Notes: a model not told the origin generated them from the letters alone. A DNA stretch of 64,000 nucleotides from Verrucomicrobia bacterium Tous-C9LFEB (GCA_903970445.1 CAJCIP010000018.1:1-64000), one strand, 5' to 3'. Positions 32,928 to 41,981 are shown, numbered from the stretch's first letter. A program made the numbers and translations.

Positions 32928-34244
32928 ATGCCCTGGTTCGCGATAGAAGCCGATCATGTGCAAGATGAAGAAATCCGGCATGCTGCCGACAGGCTCTTGC
33001 AGGAGGCCCGCGCGCGCCTCGGACGGGAGTTGAAGCGTGTACTTTTGCTTCCGCCAGATCTCACACGCGCACACAGCGGGTCTGGCTGGATTACGGAATA
33101 TCTGTACAACGCACTGCCCGACGCTCACGTCGAAGTGATTCCTACGCTGGGCCAGCACATCCCGCACACCGAGGCTGAGAATAAGTGGATGTTCGGCTCT
33201 ATTCCGAACGAGAGGATCTTTGAGCATGACTGGCGCAATGGCTGCACCCGCGTGGGCGTCATTCCTGCAGAACTTGTTGCCGAGTCAACCGCCGGTGCCG
33301 CCGATTGGGAAATTCCTGTCGATCTCAATTCGAAGCTGATCGAGGAGCGGTGGGACCTCATCATCAATGTGGGACACGTGGTGCCTCATGAGGTACTTGG
33401 GTTCGCGAATCACAACAAGAACTATTACATCGGGCTCGGGGGCAAGGACACTATCTGTGCGTCGCACATTGCCGCCGCTGTGTACGGAATCGAGAACAAC
33501 CTTGGATGTCTCGTCACTCCTTTACGCGCCTGCTATAACTGGTCCGAAGCACGGCATCTGCAGGATCTGCCGGACGTCTACTTCCAGATCGTGATGCACC
33601 GCGATATGCAGAATAGGCTGGTCACGAGCGGCATCTATGTAGGCGATGACCTGGAAACCTACCTGCAAGCCGCACGGCGTAGCCGGGACCAGAACATCAC
33701 CGTCTTCGATAAGCCGGTAAAGAAGATCGTCGCGGTCATGCAGGCCGACGAGTTTCGCGCCACATGGGTGGCGAACAAGGCTGTGTATCGCACACGCATG
33801 GCGATCGCCGACGGAGGCGAACTGCTCATCATCGCCCCCGGAGTCGAACGCTTCGGCGAGCAACCAGAGGTCGACGCTCTTATACGCAAGTACGGCTATA
33901 AGGGAACGCCGCGCACACTTGCGCTGTATAAGACCGAGCCCGACATGCAGGAGATACCGCACGGCGTCGCCCATCTAATCCACAGTTCCAGCGAGGGGCG
34001 TTTTACCATCACCTATGCGCCGGGCCATCTTTCCCGCGAAGAAGTGGAGCAAGTGGGATATGCCTATGCAGACCTCGATGCTATGACGCGGCGGTACGAT
34101 CCAAGCTTTATGAAGGAAGGCTGGAACACGATGCCTGATGGCGAAGAAGTCTTCTACATCAGCACGCCGTCCGCCGGCCTTTGGTGCACAGCAGACAAAC
34201 TCAAAATCCCCGGACGCCGCGATCTTTCCAATGAACTGTTCTGA
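32928..34244 (+). CDS. LarA-superfamily nickel-pincer enzyme (probable sugar-acid 2-epimerase)
   Basis: 438 residues of the lactate racemase (LarA, DUF2088) family. Counterparts of the nickel-pincer ligands can be placed: His77 in PTLGQH, His154 in VVPHEVLG, Lys164 ten residues later, and His180 sixteen after that. These match the H174-K184-H200 spacing of Lactiplantibacillus LarA, so the site looks intact. The superfamily contains lactate, malate and other 2-hydroxyacid racemases and a D-gluconate 2-epimerase. In this uronate operon the substrate is probably an aldonate such as D-mannonate or D-altronate, not lactate (inference). AAGGAG precedes the ATG. larE overlaps its end by 14 bases. 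Confidence 0.9.
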   Translation: MPWFAIEADHVQDEEIRHAADRLLQEARARLGRELKRVLLLPPDLTRAHSGSGWITEYLYNALPDAHVEVIPTLGQHIPHTEAENKWMFGSIPNERIFEHDWRNGCTRVGVIPAELVAESTAGAADWEIPVDLNSKLIEERWDLIINVGHVVPHEVLGFANHNKNYYIGLGGKDTICASHIAAAVYGIENNLGCLVTPLRACYNWSEARHLQDLPDVYFQIVMHRDMQNRLVTSGIYVGDDLETYLQAARRSRDQNITVFDKPVKKIVAVMQADEFRATWVANKAVYRTRMAIADGGELLIIAPGVERFGEQPEVDALIRKYGYKGTPRTLALYKTEPDMQEIPHGVAHLIHSSSEGRFTITYAPGHLSREEVEQVGYAYADLDAMTRRYDPSFMKEGWNTMPDGEEVFYISTPSAGLWCTADKLKIPGRRDLSNELF

Positions 34245-35097
34245 CGAGAAGAGGGCGTTGCAAGGCAAGCGGGACGCACTTCGCGCTCAGTTGGAGCGGT
34301 ATAGTGGGCTCGCCATCGCGTATTCGGGCGGTGTCGACTCAGCCTACTTAGCCTGGGAGGCGCATACCGTTTTAGGCCCCCGCATGGTTGCGGTGCTTGC
34401 GGATTCTCCGAGTCTGCCACGCACGCATTTTGCATTTGCGCAGGAGTTTGCGCGCGATAACGGCATCCCTTTGCATATCGTCAGGACCATGGAGATGTCC
34501 CGGCCAGAGTACGTCCGCAATGATGCGATGCGTTGCTTTCACTGTAAGAGCGAACTTTTTCTAGCTATGGGCGCAGTTGCCCGCGAGCTGGGTATCCCCG
34601 CTGTTGCCTACGGACGCAACCTGGACGACAGCAGTGATTTCCGTCCAGGCGAGCAAGCAGCCCAGCAACATGCCGCCGTCGCTCCCCTCGCCGACGCGGC
34701 GTTGACCAAAGCTGAAATTCGCTCTCTCGCGCTACAAGCGGGCCTCCGCGTGTGGGACCGGCCTGCATCGGCATGCCTTGCTTCGCGTGTGGAGTACAAC
34801 CGGCCGGTCACCACGGAGGCGTTGCGGCAGATTGAACACGCAGAAGATGCGCTGCTCGCCCTGGGTTTTCGGCAGCTGCGCGTCCGTCATCATGGTGACC
34901 TGGCGCGCATCGAGATCGAACGTACTGAGCTTCCACGCGCGTTCGCATTGGACATGCTTGCACGCATCACCAGCGCTGTACGTGATGCGGGTTTTACCTT
35001 TGTGACACTCGATACCGAAGGTTATCGCACAGGAAGCATGAACGCCCTGCTTCCTGTCTCTGTGCTTCTTCGCGCTGGAAAAAGTGATGCAGCGTAG
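34231..35097 (+). CDS. larE: LarE, ATP-dependent sacrificial sulfur transferase
   Basis: 288 residues from ATG 34231, which overlaps the larA-like gene by 14 bases. A longer upstream frame is just the shadow of that gene. The PP-loop SGGVDS is at 32-37, CxxC at Cys102/Cys105 (RCFHCKSELF), and Cys182 in the ASACLASR motif corresponds to the sulfur-donating cysteine of known LarE. LarE adenylates the pyridinium dicarboxylate intermediate and inserts sulfur during synthesis of the nickel-pincer nucleotide. The three cysteines could instead hold an iron-sulfur cluster that recycles sulfur, as proposed for some homologues. The stop overlaps larB. Confidence 0.92.
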   Translation: MNCSDEKRALQGKRDALRAQLERYSGLAIAYSGGVDSAYLAWEAHTVLGPRMVAVLADSPSLPRTHFAFAQEFARDNGIPLHIVRTMEMSRPEYVRNDAMRCFHCKSELFLAMGAVARELGIPAVAYGRNLDDSSDFRPGEQAAQQHAAVAPLADAALTKAEIRSLALQAGLRVWDRPASACLASRVEYNRPVTTEALRQIEHAEDALLALGFRQLRVRHHGDLARIEIERTELPRAFALDMLARITSAVRDAGFTFVTLDTEGYRTGSMNALLPVSVLLRAGKSDAA

Positions 35098-35869
35098 CGC
35101 GCTGGTGGACTTGCTGCGCAAGGTGGCAGCCAGCGAACATACGCCCGAAGAAGCAGCCGAGAGACTGGCATGTCTGCCATTCGAAGACCTCGGTTTCGCG
35201 AAAGTCGATCATCATCGATCTTTACGCTCTGGCCAGCCTGAAGTTGTATTTGCCGCAGGCAAAACGCCGGAGCAAACTGCCGTAATCCTCAGCCGCATTT
35301 ACGCTTCGGGCGCGATTGCTCTCGCGACTCGCGCTGATATTGCACACTTCCAGGCCACTCGCGAACGCGTCCCGGACGCCGAATGGCATGCGGTGGCGCG
35401 CTGCATTACGTGCCGGATGCCTTCCGTCCCAGGGCCTGGTCGCGTCGCAGTCGTCTGTGCCGGAACGAGCGACCTGCCCGTAGCTGAAGAAGCTGCACTG
35501 ACGGCACAATGCTTCGGTGCGCGGGTGACGCGTTTTACGGATGTCGGTGTCGCCGGCCTGCATCGTCTGCTCGCCGAACTCACCTCGATCCGCGAAGCAG
35601 ACGCTGTAATTGTGTGCGCGGGTATGGAAGGAGCACTGCCCTCGGTCGTGGGCGGACTCGTCCAAGTTCCGGTCATTGCCGTGCCTACAAGTGTGGGCTA
35701 CGGCGCAGCGTTTGATGGCGTTGCCGCGCTGCTCGGCATGTTGAACAGTTGTTCGCCGAACGTCACGGTCGTCAACATCGATAATGGTTTCGGCGCAGGC
35801 TACGTGGCAACACTCTACGCGAATCGACGGCAGTCGGAGATCGAACCTCCACAGCAAACACCGCCGTAG
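35087..35869 (+). CDS. larB: LarB, pyridinium-3,5-biscarboxylate synthase
   Basis: 260 residues. The C-terminal two-thirds is the PurE/AIR-carboxylase-like domain (VAVVCAGTSDLPVAEEA, later IVCAGMEGALPSVVGGLV and VPTSVGYG), preceded by a helical N-terminal domain. LarB carboxylates and hydrolyses nicotinic acid adenine dinucleotide, the first step of nickel-pincer cofactor synthesis. ATG 35087 has GGAA six bases upstream; GTG 35084 is an alternative that adds one residue. It overlaps larE by eleven bases. LarC, the nickel-inserting enzyme, is not found here. Last gene of the operon. Confidence 0.92.
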   Translation: MQRSALVDLLRKVAASEHTPEEAAERLACLPFEDLGFAKVDHHRSLRSGQPEVVFAAGKTPEQTAVILSRIYASGAIALATRADIAHFQATRERVPDAEWHAVARCITCRMPSVPGPGRVAVVCAGTSDLPVAEEAALTAQCFGARVTRFTDVGVAGLHRLLAELTSIREADAVIVCAGMEGALPSVVGGLVQVPVIAVPTSVGYGAAFDGVAALLGMLNSCSPNVTVVNIDNGFGAGYVATLYANRRQSEIEPPQQTPP

Positions 35870-36090
35870 TAGGCGGCAGTGTCGCGAGACTTCCTCTTCA
35901 ACGGCTATTCTCGGTCCCGATCAATGATCATGGCGGTTAATCGTCCTATCCTTCGACCAAGCTAATTGGCCTCCGGGCAGCTCAGAGTTCATGCATTTGT
36001 GTTGCCAGCCACATTGAGATCAAGTGCAGCTTGCTTTCAGGAACACCTAGAGGACTGTGTCCGAGCCGCGAGATCGCGACCGATTCTCTC
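35870..36090. other. convergent intergenic region, no gene seen
   Basis: About 220 bases between the larB stop and the end of the PrpB-like gene. A small hairpin CCGCC/GGCGG (35861-35865, 35872-35876) straddles the larB stop but has no T-run. No other structure or reading frame stands out. Confidence 0.4.
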
Positions 36091-36984
36091 TCACCCCTTC
36101 TTCGCAAAGAGTTCATCGAGTTTCTGCTCATAGCTGTGGTAATCAAGAAATTTGTAGAGGTCTGCTCGTGTTTGCATCATGTCGAGTGCCGCGATTTGCG
36201 AACCATCCTGCCGGATCGTTTCGTATACGTGCAGTGCGGCCGCGTTCATCGCGCGATAGGCTGAACAGCAATAGAGCACCATATCGACGCCCGCACCCGC
36301 GAGTTCTTCTTTGGTGTACAGCGGTGTGTGGCCAAACTCCGTGATGTTGGCAAGAACTGGCACAGCGGTTGCACTCTTGAATTCGGTATACATCGGAAGC
36401 TCTGTTACGGCTTCCGCAAAAATCATATCGGCGCCGGCCTGTACATAGGCGACCGCGCGTTCGATAGCGGCTGCCAGGCCTTCCTTTGCCAAGGCGTCGG
36501 TCCGCGCCATGATGACGAAGTCAGGATCGGTGCGCGCGTCTACAGCAGCGTGAATGCGATCAACCATCTCTTCCCGCGGGACCACTTCTTTCCCGGGACG
36601 ATGTCCACAGCGCTTGGCTCCAACTTGGTCTTCCAGGTGCACTGCGGCAGCTCCAGCTTTTATCATCGAACGGATCGTGCGAGCGATGTTGAACGCCCCT
36701 CCCCAACCGGTGTCGATATCGACGAGCAGCGGAAGCGTGGTGACATCCGTGATGCGTCGCACGTCAGTGAGAACATCATCCAGAGTGCTGATGCCCAGAT
36801 CCGGCATGCCAAGTGAGTTCGCAGCAACGCCGCCTCCAGAGAGATACAAAGCCTTGAAGCCGGTCGCCTGCGCCATGCGCGCCGTGTACGCGTTGATCGC
36901 TCCTACAATTTGCAGTGGCTTTTCCTCGGCGACAGCCTTACGGAACTTCGCGCCGGCGGATAGTCTCTGTTCGTCTGTCGCCAT
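36091..36984 (-). CDS. PrpB-like lyase of the isocitrate lyase/PEP mutase family
   Basis: 297 residues from ATG 36984, preceded by AAGGA. Family motifs: [13 protein letters not shown] near the N-terminus, DIDTGWGG (metal-binding Asp region), [17 protein letters not shown] (catalytic Cys in KRCGH), and IMARTDA. This fits methylisocitrate lyase, which splits 2-methylisocitrate to succinate and pyruvate. The other methylcitrate genes (prpC, prpD) are absent here, so a related lyase activity such as dimethylmalate lyase is possible. It lies 33 bases after the enoyl-CoA hydratase gene, probably in one transcript. Confidence 0.87.
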   Translation of the reverse strand: MATDEQRLSAGAKFRKAVAEEKPLQIVGAINAYTARMAQATGFKALYLSGGGVAANSLGMPDLGISTLDDVLTDVRRITDVTTLPLLVDIDTGWGGAFNIARTIRSMIKAGAAAVHLEDQVGAKRCGHRPGKEVVPREEMVDRIHAAVDARTDPDFVIMARTDALAKEGLAAAIERAVAYVQAGADMIFAEAVTELPMYTEFKSATAVPVLANITEFGHTPLYTKEELAGAGVDMVLYCCSAYRAMNAAALHVYETIRQDGSQIAALDMMQTRADLYKFLDYHSYEQKLDELFAKKG

Positions 36985-37017
36985 TCGTTGCGATCCTTTT
37001 GCATGCATGCGTGGGTC

Positions 37018-37806
37018 TTACTTGCCCTGCCATTGAGCGGGCCGCTTCTCAAGAAATGCGGTGAGTCCCTCATGTTTATCCGCGGTTCCGCACAATCGCG
37101 AGAACACGGCGGCCTCTCCATCGAAGCCCGTCTCGATCGCGTTGGCGCTCTCGCTAACAGCTTCGAGTATGCCAGCAATCGCGAGCGGCGCCATGGTTGC
37201 AATCGTCTCTGCTATGTCCAACGCTCGGCTCATTAGTTCGCTTGCTGGAACGATTTCATCGACCAGCCCTAGGCGAAGAGCTTCAGCGGCATCGACTATC
37301 TGAGCAGTCAGCATGAGGCGAGTTGCTGCGCTTCGGCCGATCAGTCGCGGCAAACGTTGTGTGCCCCCGTACCCTGGGATCAATCCGAGCTTTACTTCAG
37401 GCAGTCCGAGCTTTGCCTTGTCGCTTGCGATCCGCATGGTGCAAGCCAGCGCAAGTTCGCAGCCGCCACCGAGAGCGACACCGTTGATGCAAGCGATCAC
37501 TGGCTTGTTGCAACGCTCGATCTGGCGAAACACTTCCTGGCCTCGGAGTGAGACCGCGCGTCCGCTCTCCGCATCTGTTGCGAGAAGTCCACGAATATCT
37601 GCCCCTGCAGCAAACGCTCGTTCGCCCGCACCTGTTACCAGGATGACGCGAACTTCTGGTTCTGAGACAAGTTGCTTGAACTCGCTCTCGAGCTCGTCGA
37701 ACATAGCCGCGTTCAGCGCATTAAGAGCTTCAGGACGCTTGAGGGTGACCGTAGCGACAGCTCCGTCAAACGTGGTCAATACGGTCCGTGCTTGGCTATC
37801 AGGCAT
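37018..37806 (-). CDS. enoyl-CoA hydratase (crotonase family)
   Basis: 262 residues from ATG 37806, preceded by AGGATCG; upstream in-frame ATG codons lack a ribosome site. The crotonase oxyanion-hole segments AAGADIRGLL and NGVALGGGCELALAC are present. Both catalytic glutamates appear intact (CELALAC and LPEVKLGLIPGYGGTQRL), so it should hydrate crotonyl-CoA-like substrates. It is divergent from the thiolase gene and followed by the PrpB-like gene, pointing to short-chain acyl-CoA metabolism. Confidence 0.9.
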   Translation of the reverse strand: MPDSQARTVLTTFDGAVATVTLKRPEALNALNAAMFDELESEFKQLVSEPEVRVILVTGAGERAFAAGADIRGLLATDAESGRAVSLRGQEVFRQIERCNKPVIACINGVALGGGCELALACTMRIASDKAKLGLPEVKLGLIPGYGGTQRLPRLIGRSAATRLMLTAQIVDAAEALRLGLVDEIVPASELMSRALDIAETIATMAPLAIAGILEAVSESANAIETGFDGEAAVFSRLCGTADKHEGLTAFLEKRPAQWQGK

Positions 37807-37995
37807 GCTGATCGATCCTGTACAGAACTTCGTGCGTCTCGAATTATAGAGTTGTCGGCCCTCTAAGAACCTGCTCAATACGCTGGTAGAGCTTCTGGAC
37901 AAAGATGTTCTCTAGCTGACATCCTGCGGAGTGGGTTGCATTGGCGTTGCGTGTCGCGGTGCAGCTTACGAAGCGACCAAGGAATGAGTGGAAAC

Positions 37996-39183
37996 ATGAG
38001 AGATGTTGTCATCATAAGTGCCGTAAGAACGCCGGTTGGGAAGTTTCAAGGTTCATTGAGTGGCTTCAGTGCCGTAGATCTCGGCGCATTCGTCGTTCGC
38101 GAGGCAGTAGCACGAGCGGGCATCTCGGCTGAGACAGTCGATGAATGCATCATGGGCTGTGTGCTTCCAGCGGGCCTTGGACAAGCGCCAGCGCGGCAGG
38201 CTGCCCTTCGCGGCGGTCTATCGGACCGTGTAGCTGCGCTTACCGTCAACATGGTTTGCGGTAGCGGCCTCAAAGCAGTGGGGCTTGCTGCGCAGAGCAT
38301 TATGCTCGGCAACGCAGAAGTTGCGGTGGCGGGCGGCATGGAATCGATGAGCAATGCGCCCTATCTCCTGCCCCAGGCTCGCAAAGGCTATCGCATGGGC
38401 GACGGCAAGATGGTGGATTCCATGGTGCACGATGGCCTGTGGTGCGCCTGCGACGATCAGCACATGGGCCTCACCGGTGAACTCGTTGCGGAGAAGCACT
38501 CGATCACTCGTGAGCAGCAGGACTCCTATGCGCTGGAGAGTCATCGGAAGGCCGCCGCCGCCTGGAAAGAAGGTCGCTTCGCGGATGAGGTCATGAAGAT
38601 CTCATTGCCTGCGAAGAAGAAGGGTGGTTTGCCAACCGAGTTTGCCATGGACGAAAGCATTCGCGAGGATGCGTCCTTGGAAGCTCTGGGACAGTTGAAG
38701 CCTGCCTTCAGGCAGGGCGGGACCGTAACCGCGGGAAATGCGCCTGGGGTCAATGACGCCGCTGCGGCTGTGATTCTGATGACAGCGGATCGTGCGAAAG
38801 AACTGGGACTGAAACCGCTGGGAGTCATCCGGGCACAAGCAAGCAGTGGGGTCGCGCCAAAGTGGGTGATGCTCGCGCCGGTGAAAGGTGTACAGGCGGT
38901 CTTAGCACGCGCGGGCTGGGAAAAAGATGACGTTGAGCTGTTTGAGCTAAATGAAGCGTTCGCCGTGCAGGCGCTGGGTGTCAGCAAGGAACTTGGGCTC
39001 GATCTCGCCAAGGTCAACGTGAATGGAGGCGCGGTAGCTATTGGTCATCCCATCGGAGCTAGCGGTGCTCGTGTGCTGGTCACGCTGCTTCACGAAATGA
39101 AACGCAGAGATGCGAAAAAGGGTGTGGCCGCTCTCTGCCTCGGCGGGGGCAACTCGGTTGCGATGGCGCTCGAACGGCCCTGA
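37996..39183 (+). CDS. acetyl-CoA C-acetyltransferase (thiolase)
   Basis: 395 residues from ATG 37996, the usual thiolase length. The active-site Cys is in [12 protein letters not shown]. The catalytic His is in [17 protein letters not shown], and the second Cys in [16 protein letters not shown]. It condenses two acetyl-CoA to acetoacetyl-CoA or degrades 3-ketoacyl-CoA. An ATG at 37984 is possible, but the AAGGA directly abuts it. Neighbours (enoyl-CoA hydratase, a 3-hydroxyacyl-CoA dehydrogenase-like gene) fit a beta-oxidation or C4 acyl-CoA set. Confidence 0.92.
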   Translation: MRDVVIISAVRTPVGKFQGSLSGFSAVDLGAFVVREAVARAGISAETVDECIMGCVLPAGLGQAPARQAALRGGLSDRVAALTVNMVCGSGLKAVGLAAQSIMLGNAEVAVAGGMESMSNAPYLLPQARKGYRMGDGKMVDSMVHDGLWCACDDQHMGLTGELVAEKHSITREQQDSYALESHRKAAAAWKEGRFADEVMKISLPAKKKGGLPTEFAMDESIREDASLEALGQLKPAFRQGGTVTAGNAPGVNDAAAAVILMTADRAKELGLKPLGVIRAQASSGVAPKWVMLAPVKGVQAVLARAGWEKDDVELFELNEAFAVQALGVSKELGLDLAKVNVNGGAVAIGHPIGASGARVLVTLLHEMKRRDAKKGVAALCLGGGNSVAMALERP

Positions 39184-39235
39184 TCGCACGATTTGTAGAG
39201 GACCTTCCGCGTACACTAGTGTTGAGGAGAATGAA

Positions 39236-39418
39236 GTGCCACTTTCCGGTGAAGCTATCCGTACGATGAACTATGTTGACGACATTTCCGTCACACTGCG
39301 ACGCATTTTGTCTGTGATGCCGGTGCTGACTCCAGAGGAACGCGAACGCGTAGCCGAACACATCCGGCACGCTGACCCGAGCTATGAATCGGTACTTTCC
39401 GCAATGGCCGCGAAGTAG
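39236..39418 (+). CDS. small protein of unknown function between thiolase and HCDH-like genes
   Basis: 60 residues, start GTG at 39236, with AGGAGA six bases upstream deciding this start. ATG 39266 is an alternative. The sequence is helical and charged (ISVTLRRILSVMPVLTPEERERVAEHIRHA), with no membrane segment. I do not recognise it. It lies 52 bases after thiolase and three bases before the next gene, so it is probably translated as part of the operon. Confidence 0.6.
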   Translation: MPLSGEAIRTMNYVDDISVTLRRILSVMPVLTPEERERVAEHIRHADPSYESVLSAMAAK

Positions 39419-39421
39419 CGG

Positions 39422-39985
39422 ATGACTGAGCAAGCATCAGGCGCGTCGCGCGTGAACACAGTAGCTGTCATCGGCGCTGGAACCGCAGGACGCGCCTTTG
39501 CTTTGCGCTGTGCATTAGCCGGCTTCAAGGTTGTGCTTGAAGACGTTATGCCCTCAAAGTTGCGACGCGCTCAGGACGAGTATGCTGAGTGCTCCGCCGT
39601 CCATGCTGATCGATTGCGGTATGCCAGCACGGTCGAAGATGCCGTGGCGGACGCTGATCTTGCCATCGACTTCGTTCCAGATGAATTGGAATCGAAGCTA
39701 GAAATCTTCAGCATGTTAGACCGCATGGCTCCGCCACGCACCATCTTCTGCACGCCGACGGAAGCTCTCAGCATCAGCGACCTTGCTTCCTGTACCTACC
39801 GCCCGGATCGCTGCGTCGCCGTGCGATGGGACAGGGACACTGAAGTGTCCATTGTTCGGAGCAGATTCGTCACTCCACTTACGCAATCATTGACCGTCAG
39901 TATGTTTGAGCTGCTCGGCTATGAAACATCTCTAGTGCAAGACATGCTGGAGCCAATGCTGACGAAGACTGCCAGGCGAGCCTAG
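39422..39985 (+). CDS. 3-hydroxyacyl-CoA dehydrogenase-like Rossmann domain, truncated and lacking catalytic His
   Basis: 187 residues. The NAD-binding motif VAVIGAGTAGRAFALRCA is intact, and the DLAIDFVPDELESK segment matches the family. The C-terminal helical domain that completes active 3-hydroxyacyl-CoA dehydrogenases is missing. The HFFNP-type motif holding the catalytic His reads CVAVRWDRDTEV here. It is therefore unlikely to be a normal dehydrogenase. It may be a regulatory or degenerate relative, or a subunit. It starts three bases after the small upstream gene. The stop is a clean TAG, with no sign of a lost downstream exon-like frame. Confidence 0.8.
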   Translation: MTEQASGASRVNTVAVIGAGTAGRAFALRCALAGFKVVLEDVMPSKLRRAQDEYAECSAVHADRLRYASTVEDAVADADLAIDFVPDELESKLEIFSMLDRMAPPRTIFCTPTEALSISDLASCTYRPDRCVAVRWDRDTEVSIVRSRFVTPLTQSLTVSMFELLGYETSLVQDMLEPMLTKTARRA

Positions 39986-40004
39986 ACCTCACTCCAATAA
40001 GGAA

Positions 40005-41981
40005 TCAGTTCGAAGCCCGATTCTGTTCGCATGCGCTCGGCTTTTGCATGTCGGCGCGCGCCTCGTTTACCGCTCCCTGTGTGTTGTCGTTTGTCTGAAC
40101 TGCGGAGCGGTATTCGTTGACCGCGCGTTCACGCTGACCGGTGCAGTCGAAGATTTTTCCAAGATTGATATGACTCCAAACCTCGGTCCATTTGGGATCG
40201 CCATCGCCGCGCAGCGCATCGCGGAAGCTGTTCGCTGCAGACTGATAGTTCTTCTGCATCATGAAGATTTCAGCCAGCCGGTAATTCGCGAGCGAACTTC
40301 CGCGATTAGCGTCAAGAGCTTTCTGATACTCGCCAATGGCTCCGAGCAGGTCGCCTTGAGCCACATCCTGCTGTCCGCGTAGCACTGCTACCCGGACAGC
40401 AAGGTCTGGAGTGCTCTTGAGCAGCCAGTTGTCGGGGTCGATCGTGATGCGGCGTGGACGGCCAAACGTTTCGATAGAGTAGTGCGATTCCGGTCCCGCG
40501 AGATCGACGCGGCGGATCTCGGTCTTGCCTTCCGTTTCGATGCGCAATTCAACAGGCATGCGAAACAGATCAAGATCTTCCGTCACTGTCCCCACAGTGC
40601 GGAAACCCTTGTTGCTGCCGAGGCGGAAGACTGAAAAGGTATTGCCGAACTCTGGTGCTCCGGTGCCATCGAGCCACTGTGAGAAAAACGCCTGAAGATT
40701 CTGCTGAGACTGCGCTTCGGCAATGGTCTGTACGTTCGCGGTACGAATGCTCCTGTCGGTGTATTGCGACAGCATCGCGCGCAGGAACTGAGTAAACGCG
40801 TCGTCGCCAAGTTCCCAACGAAGCATGTGGAAGACCATGGCGCCTTTTTCCAGCGTCATGTTCTGGAACTGCGGGGAGAATGGATCGAGCCGGCCCAACG
40901 TCGTCAAAGGCTCAGTGTCGTAGGAAATCGCTCCCGCCTCTACATCGGTGACAGCCGATTGAAGCGAGGTCTTGCCGCCGGTGTCTTCCAGGTACATCAA
41001 CTCCGCGTAACGGGACATGCCGTTCGTGATCCAAGCGTCATTGAGTGTTGCTGGAGAGATTTCCGATCCCCACCATTGGTGCGCTACTGTGTTCGCCAGC
41101 AAGCGTGGACTCGCACGGTCCGTACGGATTGCCACCACTTCGGGACCCCACGCCGCAGAAACGGAATCAGCAGGCAGTTCCACCACGTCGATACGCGATG
41201 ATTCCGCCGAGCCGAAGGTGCTGCTCATGTACTCGAACTGACGGGCGACGGTGGCAGCAAGGTCGGGCGCCTTGGCCTTGTTGGCTTCAGTCAGGTAGAC
41301 GTGAACATTTGGTATGCCCGGCGCGCTGACCGGCGCAAGAAACTTGCCCGCAACGATTGTTCCCGGAAAGCCGGGCTTGGTCCAGTTGAAGATAAACTCC
41401 GTGCGTCCGCTTGTGGTGGGGTGCTGTGTCTTGAAGCCGCTGCCGATCACACGTTCGCCAGTCGGCACGGTGATGTGTGTTTCCGCCGTGAAGCGATCCG
41501 TGAACAAGCCCGGCATCGAGATCGGGAACCAGCGACCTGCATAAAGAAGCGTGCTGACCGGGTCGATCACTTGCACAAACTTGATGCCATCGACCGGGCT
41601 TGTGCCGATGTTCGGCACGCCTGAGTACGTGAACGTCCAGGTCGCGACAGTTCCTTTGGTGAGCAGCGTTTTGGGCTGCACGCGCACCGTGGAGTCGCTC
41701 ACGTTTCGCTCCGAGTTCAGCACTGCATTCGTGTTGTCCACGATCTTTGCGACCTGTAGCGCGTTGTTCAAGCCAAACGGAACTGAAGTGAGGTCGTCGA
41801 GCGCGGTAAAGGTCACGGCTGCGGTTGCCGACAGCGTTCCCGTTGCGGGATCGAGATCGGCGTGAATGACATAGCCGGAGACATCGATCTGCGGACGGCT
41901 GGGCGTCGCTGCATGTAAGGCGGCTCCCGAGAGGGCGGTAAGTGTTGCAATCACAAATGCAGTGCGAAGTCGCTGAATCAT
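40005..41981 (-). CDS. M1-peptidase-like exported protein with lost zinc site and C-terminal TPR repeats
   Basis: 658 residues with a signal peptide (about 1-25). The overall M1 layout is recognisable: an N-terminal beta domain, the AHQWWGSEISPATLNDAWI segment, and a C-terminal TPR region (about 540-640, LGAIGEYQKALDANRGSS). The catalytic HExxH is replaced by NTVAH, and the third ligand Glu of the NEGF-type motif by Asn (TNGMSRYAE). The GAMEN substrate motif is also missing. It is thus probably not a peptidase but a binding protein. It lies 63 bases after lpxB on the same strand. Confidence 0.85.
   Translation of the reverse strand: MIQRLRTAFVIATLTALSGAALHAATPSRPQIDVSGYVIHADLDPATGTLSATAAVTFTALDDLTSVPFGLNNALQVAKIVDNTNAVLNSERNVSDSTVRVQPKTLLTKGTVATWTFTYSGVPNIGTSPVDGIKFVQVIDPVSTLLYAGRWFPISMPGLFTDRFTAETHITVPTGERVIGSGFKTQHPTTSGRTEFIFNWTKPGFPGTIVAGKFLAPVSAPGIPNVHVYLTEANKAKAPDLAATVARQFEYMSSTFGSAESSRIDVVELPADSVSAAWGPEVVAIRTDRASPRLLANTVAHQWWGSEISPATLNDAWITNGMSRYAELMYLEDTGGKTSLQSAVTDVEAGAISYDTEPLTTLGRLDPFSPQFQNMTLEKGAMVFHMLRWELGDDAFTQFLRAMLSQYTDRSIRTANVQTIAEAQSQQNLQAFFSQWLDGTGAPEFGNTFSVFRLGSNKGFRTVGTVTEDLDLFRMPVELRIETEGKTEIRRVDLAGPESHYSIETFGRPRRITIDPDNWLLKSTPDLAVRVAVLRGQQDVAQGDLLGAIGEYQKALDANRGSSLANYRLAEIFMMQKNYQSAANSFRDALRGDGDPKWTEVWSHINLGKIFDCTGQRERAVNEYRSAVQTNDNTQGAVNEARADMQKPSACEQNRASN

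Noticed and set aside
35861-35876. CCGCC/GGCGG hairpin at the larB stop as a terminator
   Set aside because: Five pairs only and no T-run. It overlaps coding sequence and is too weak to call.
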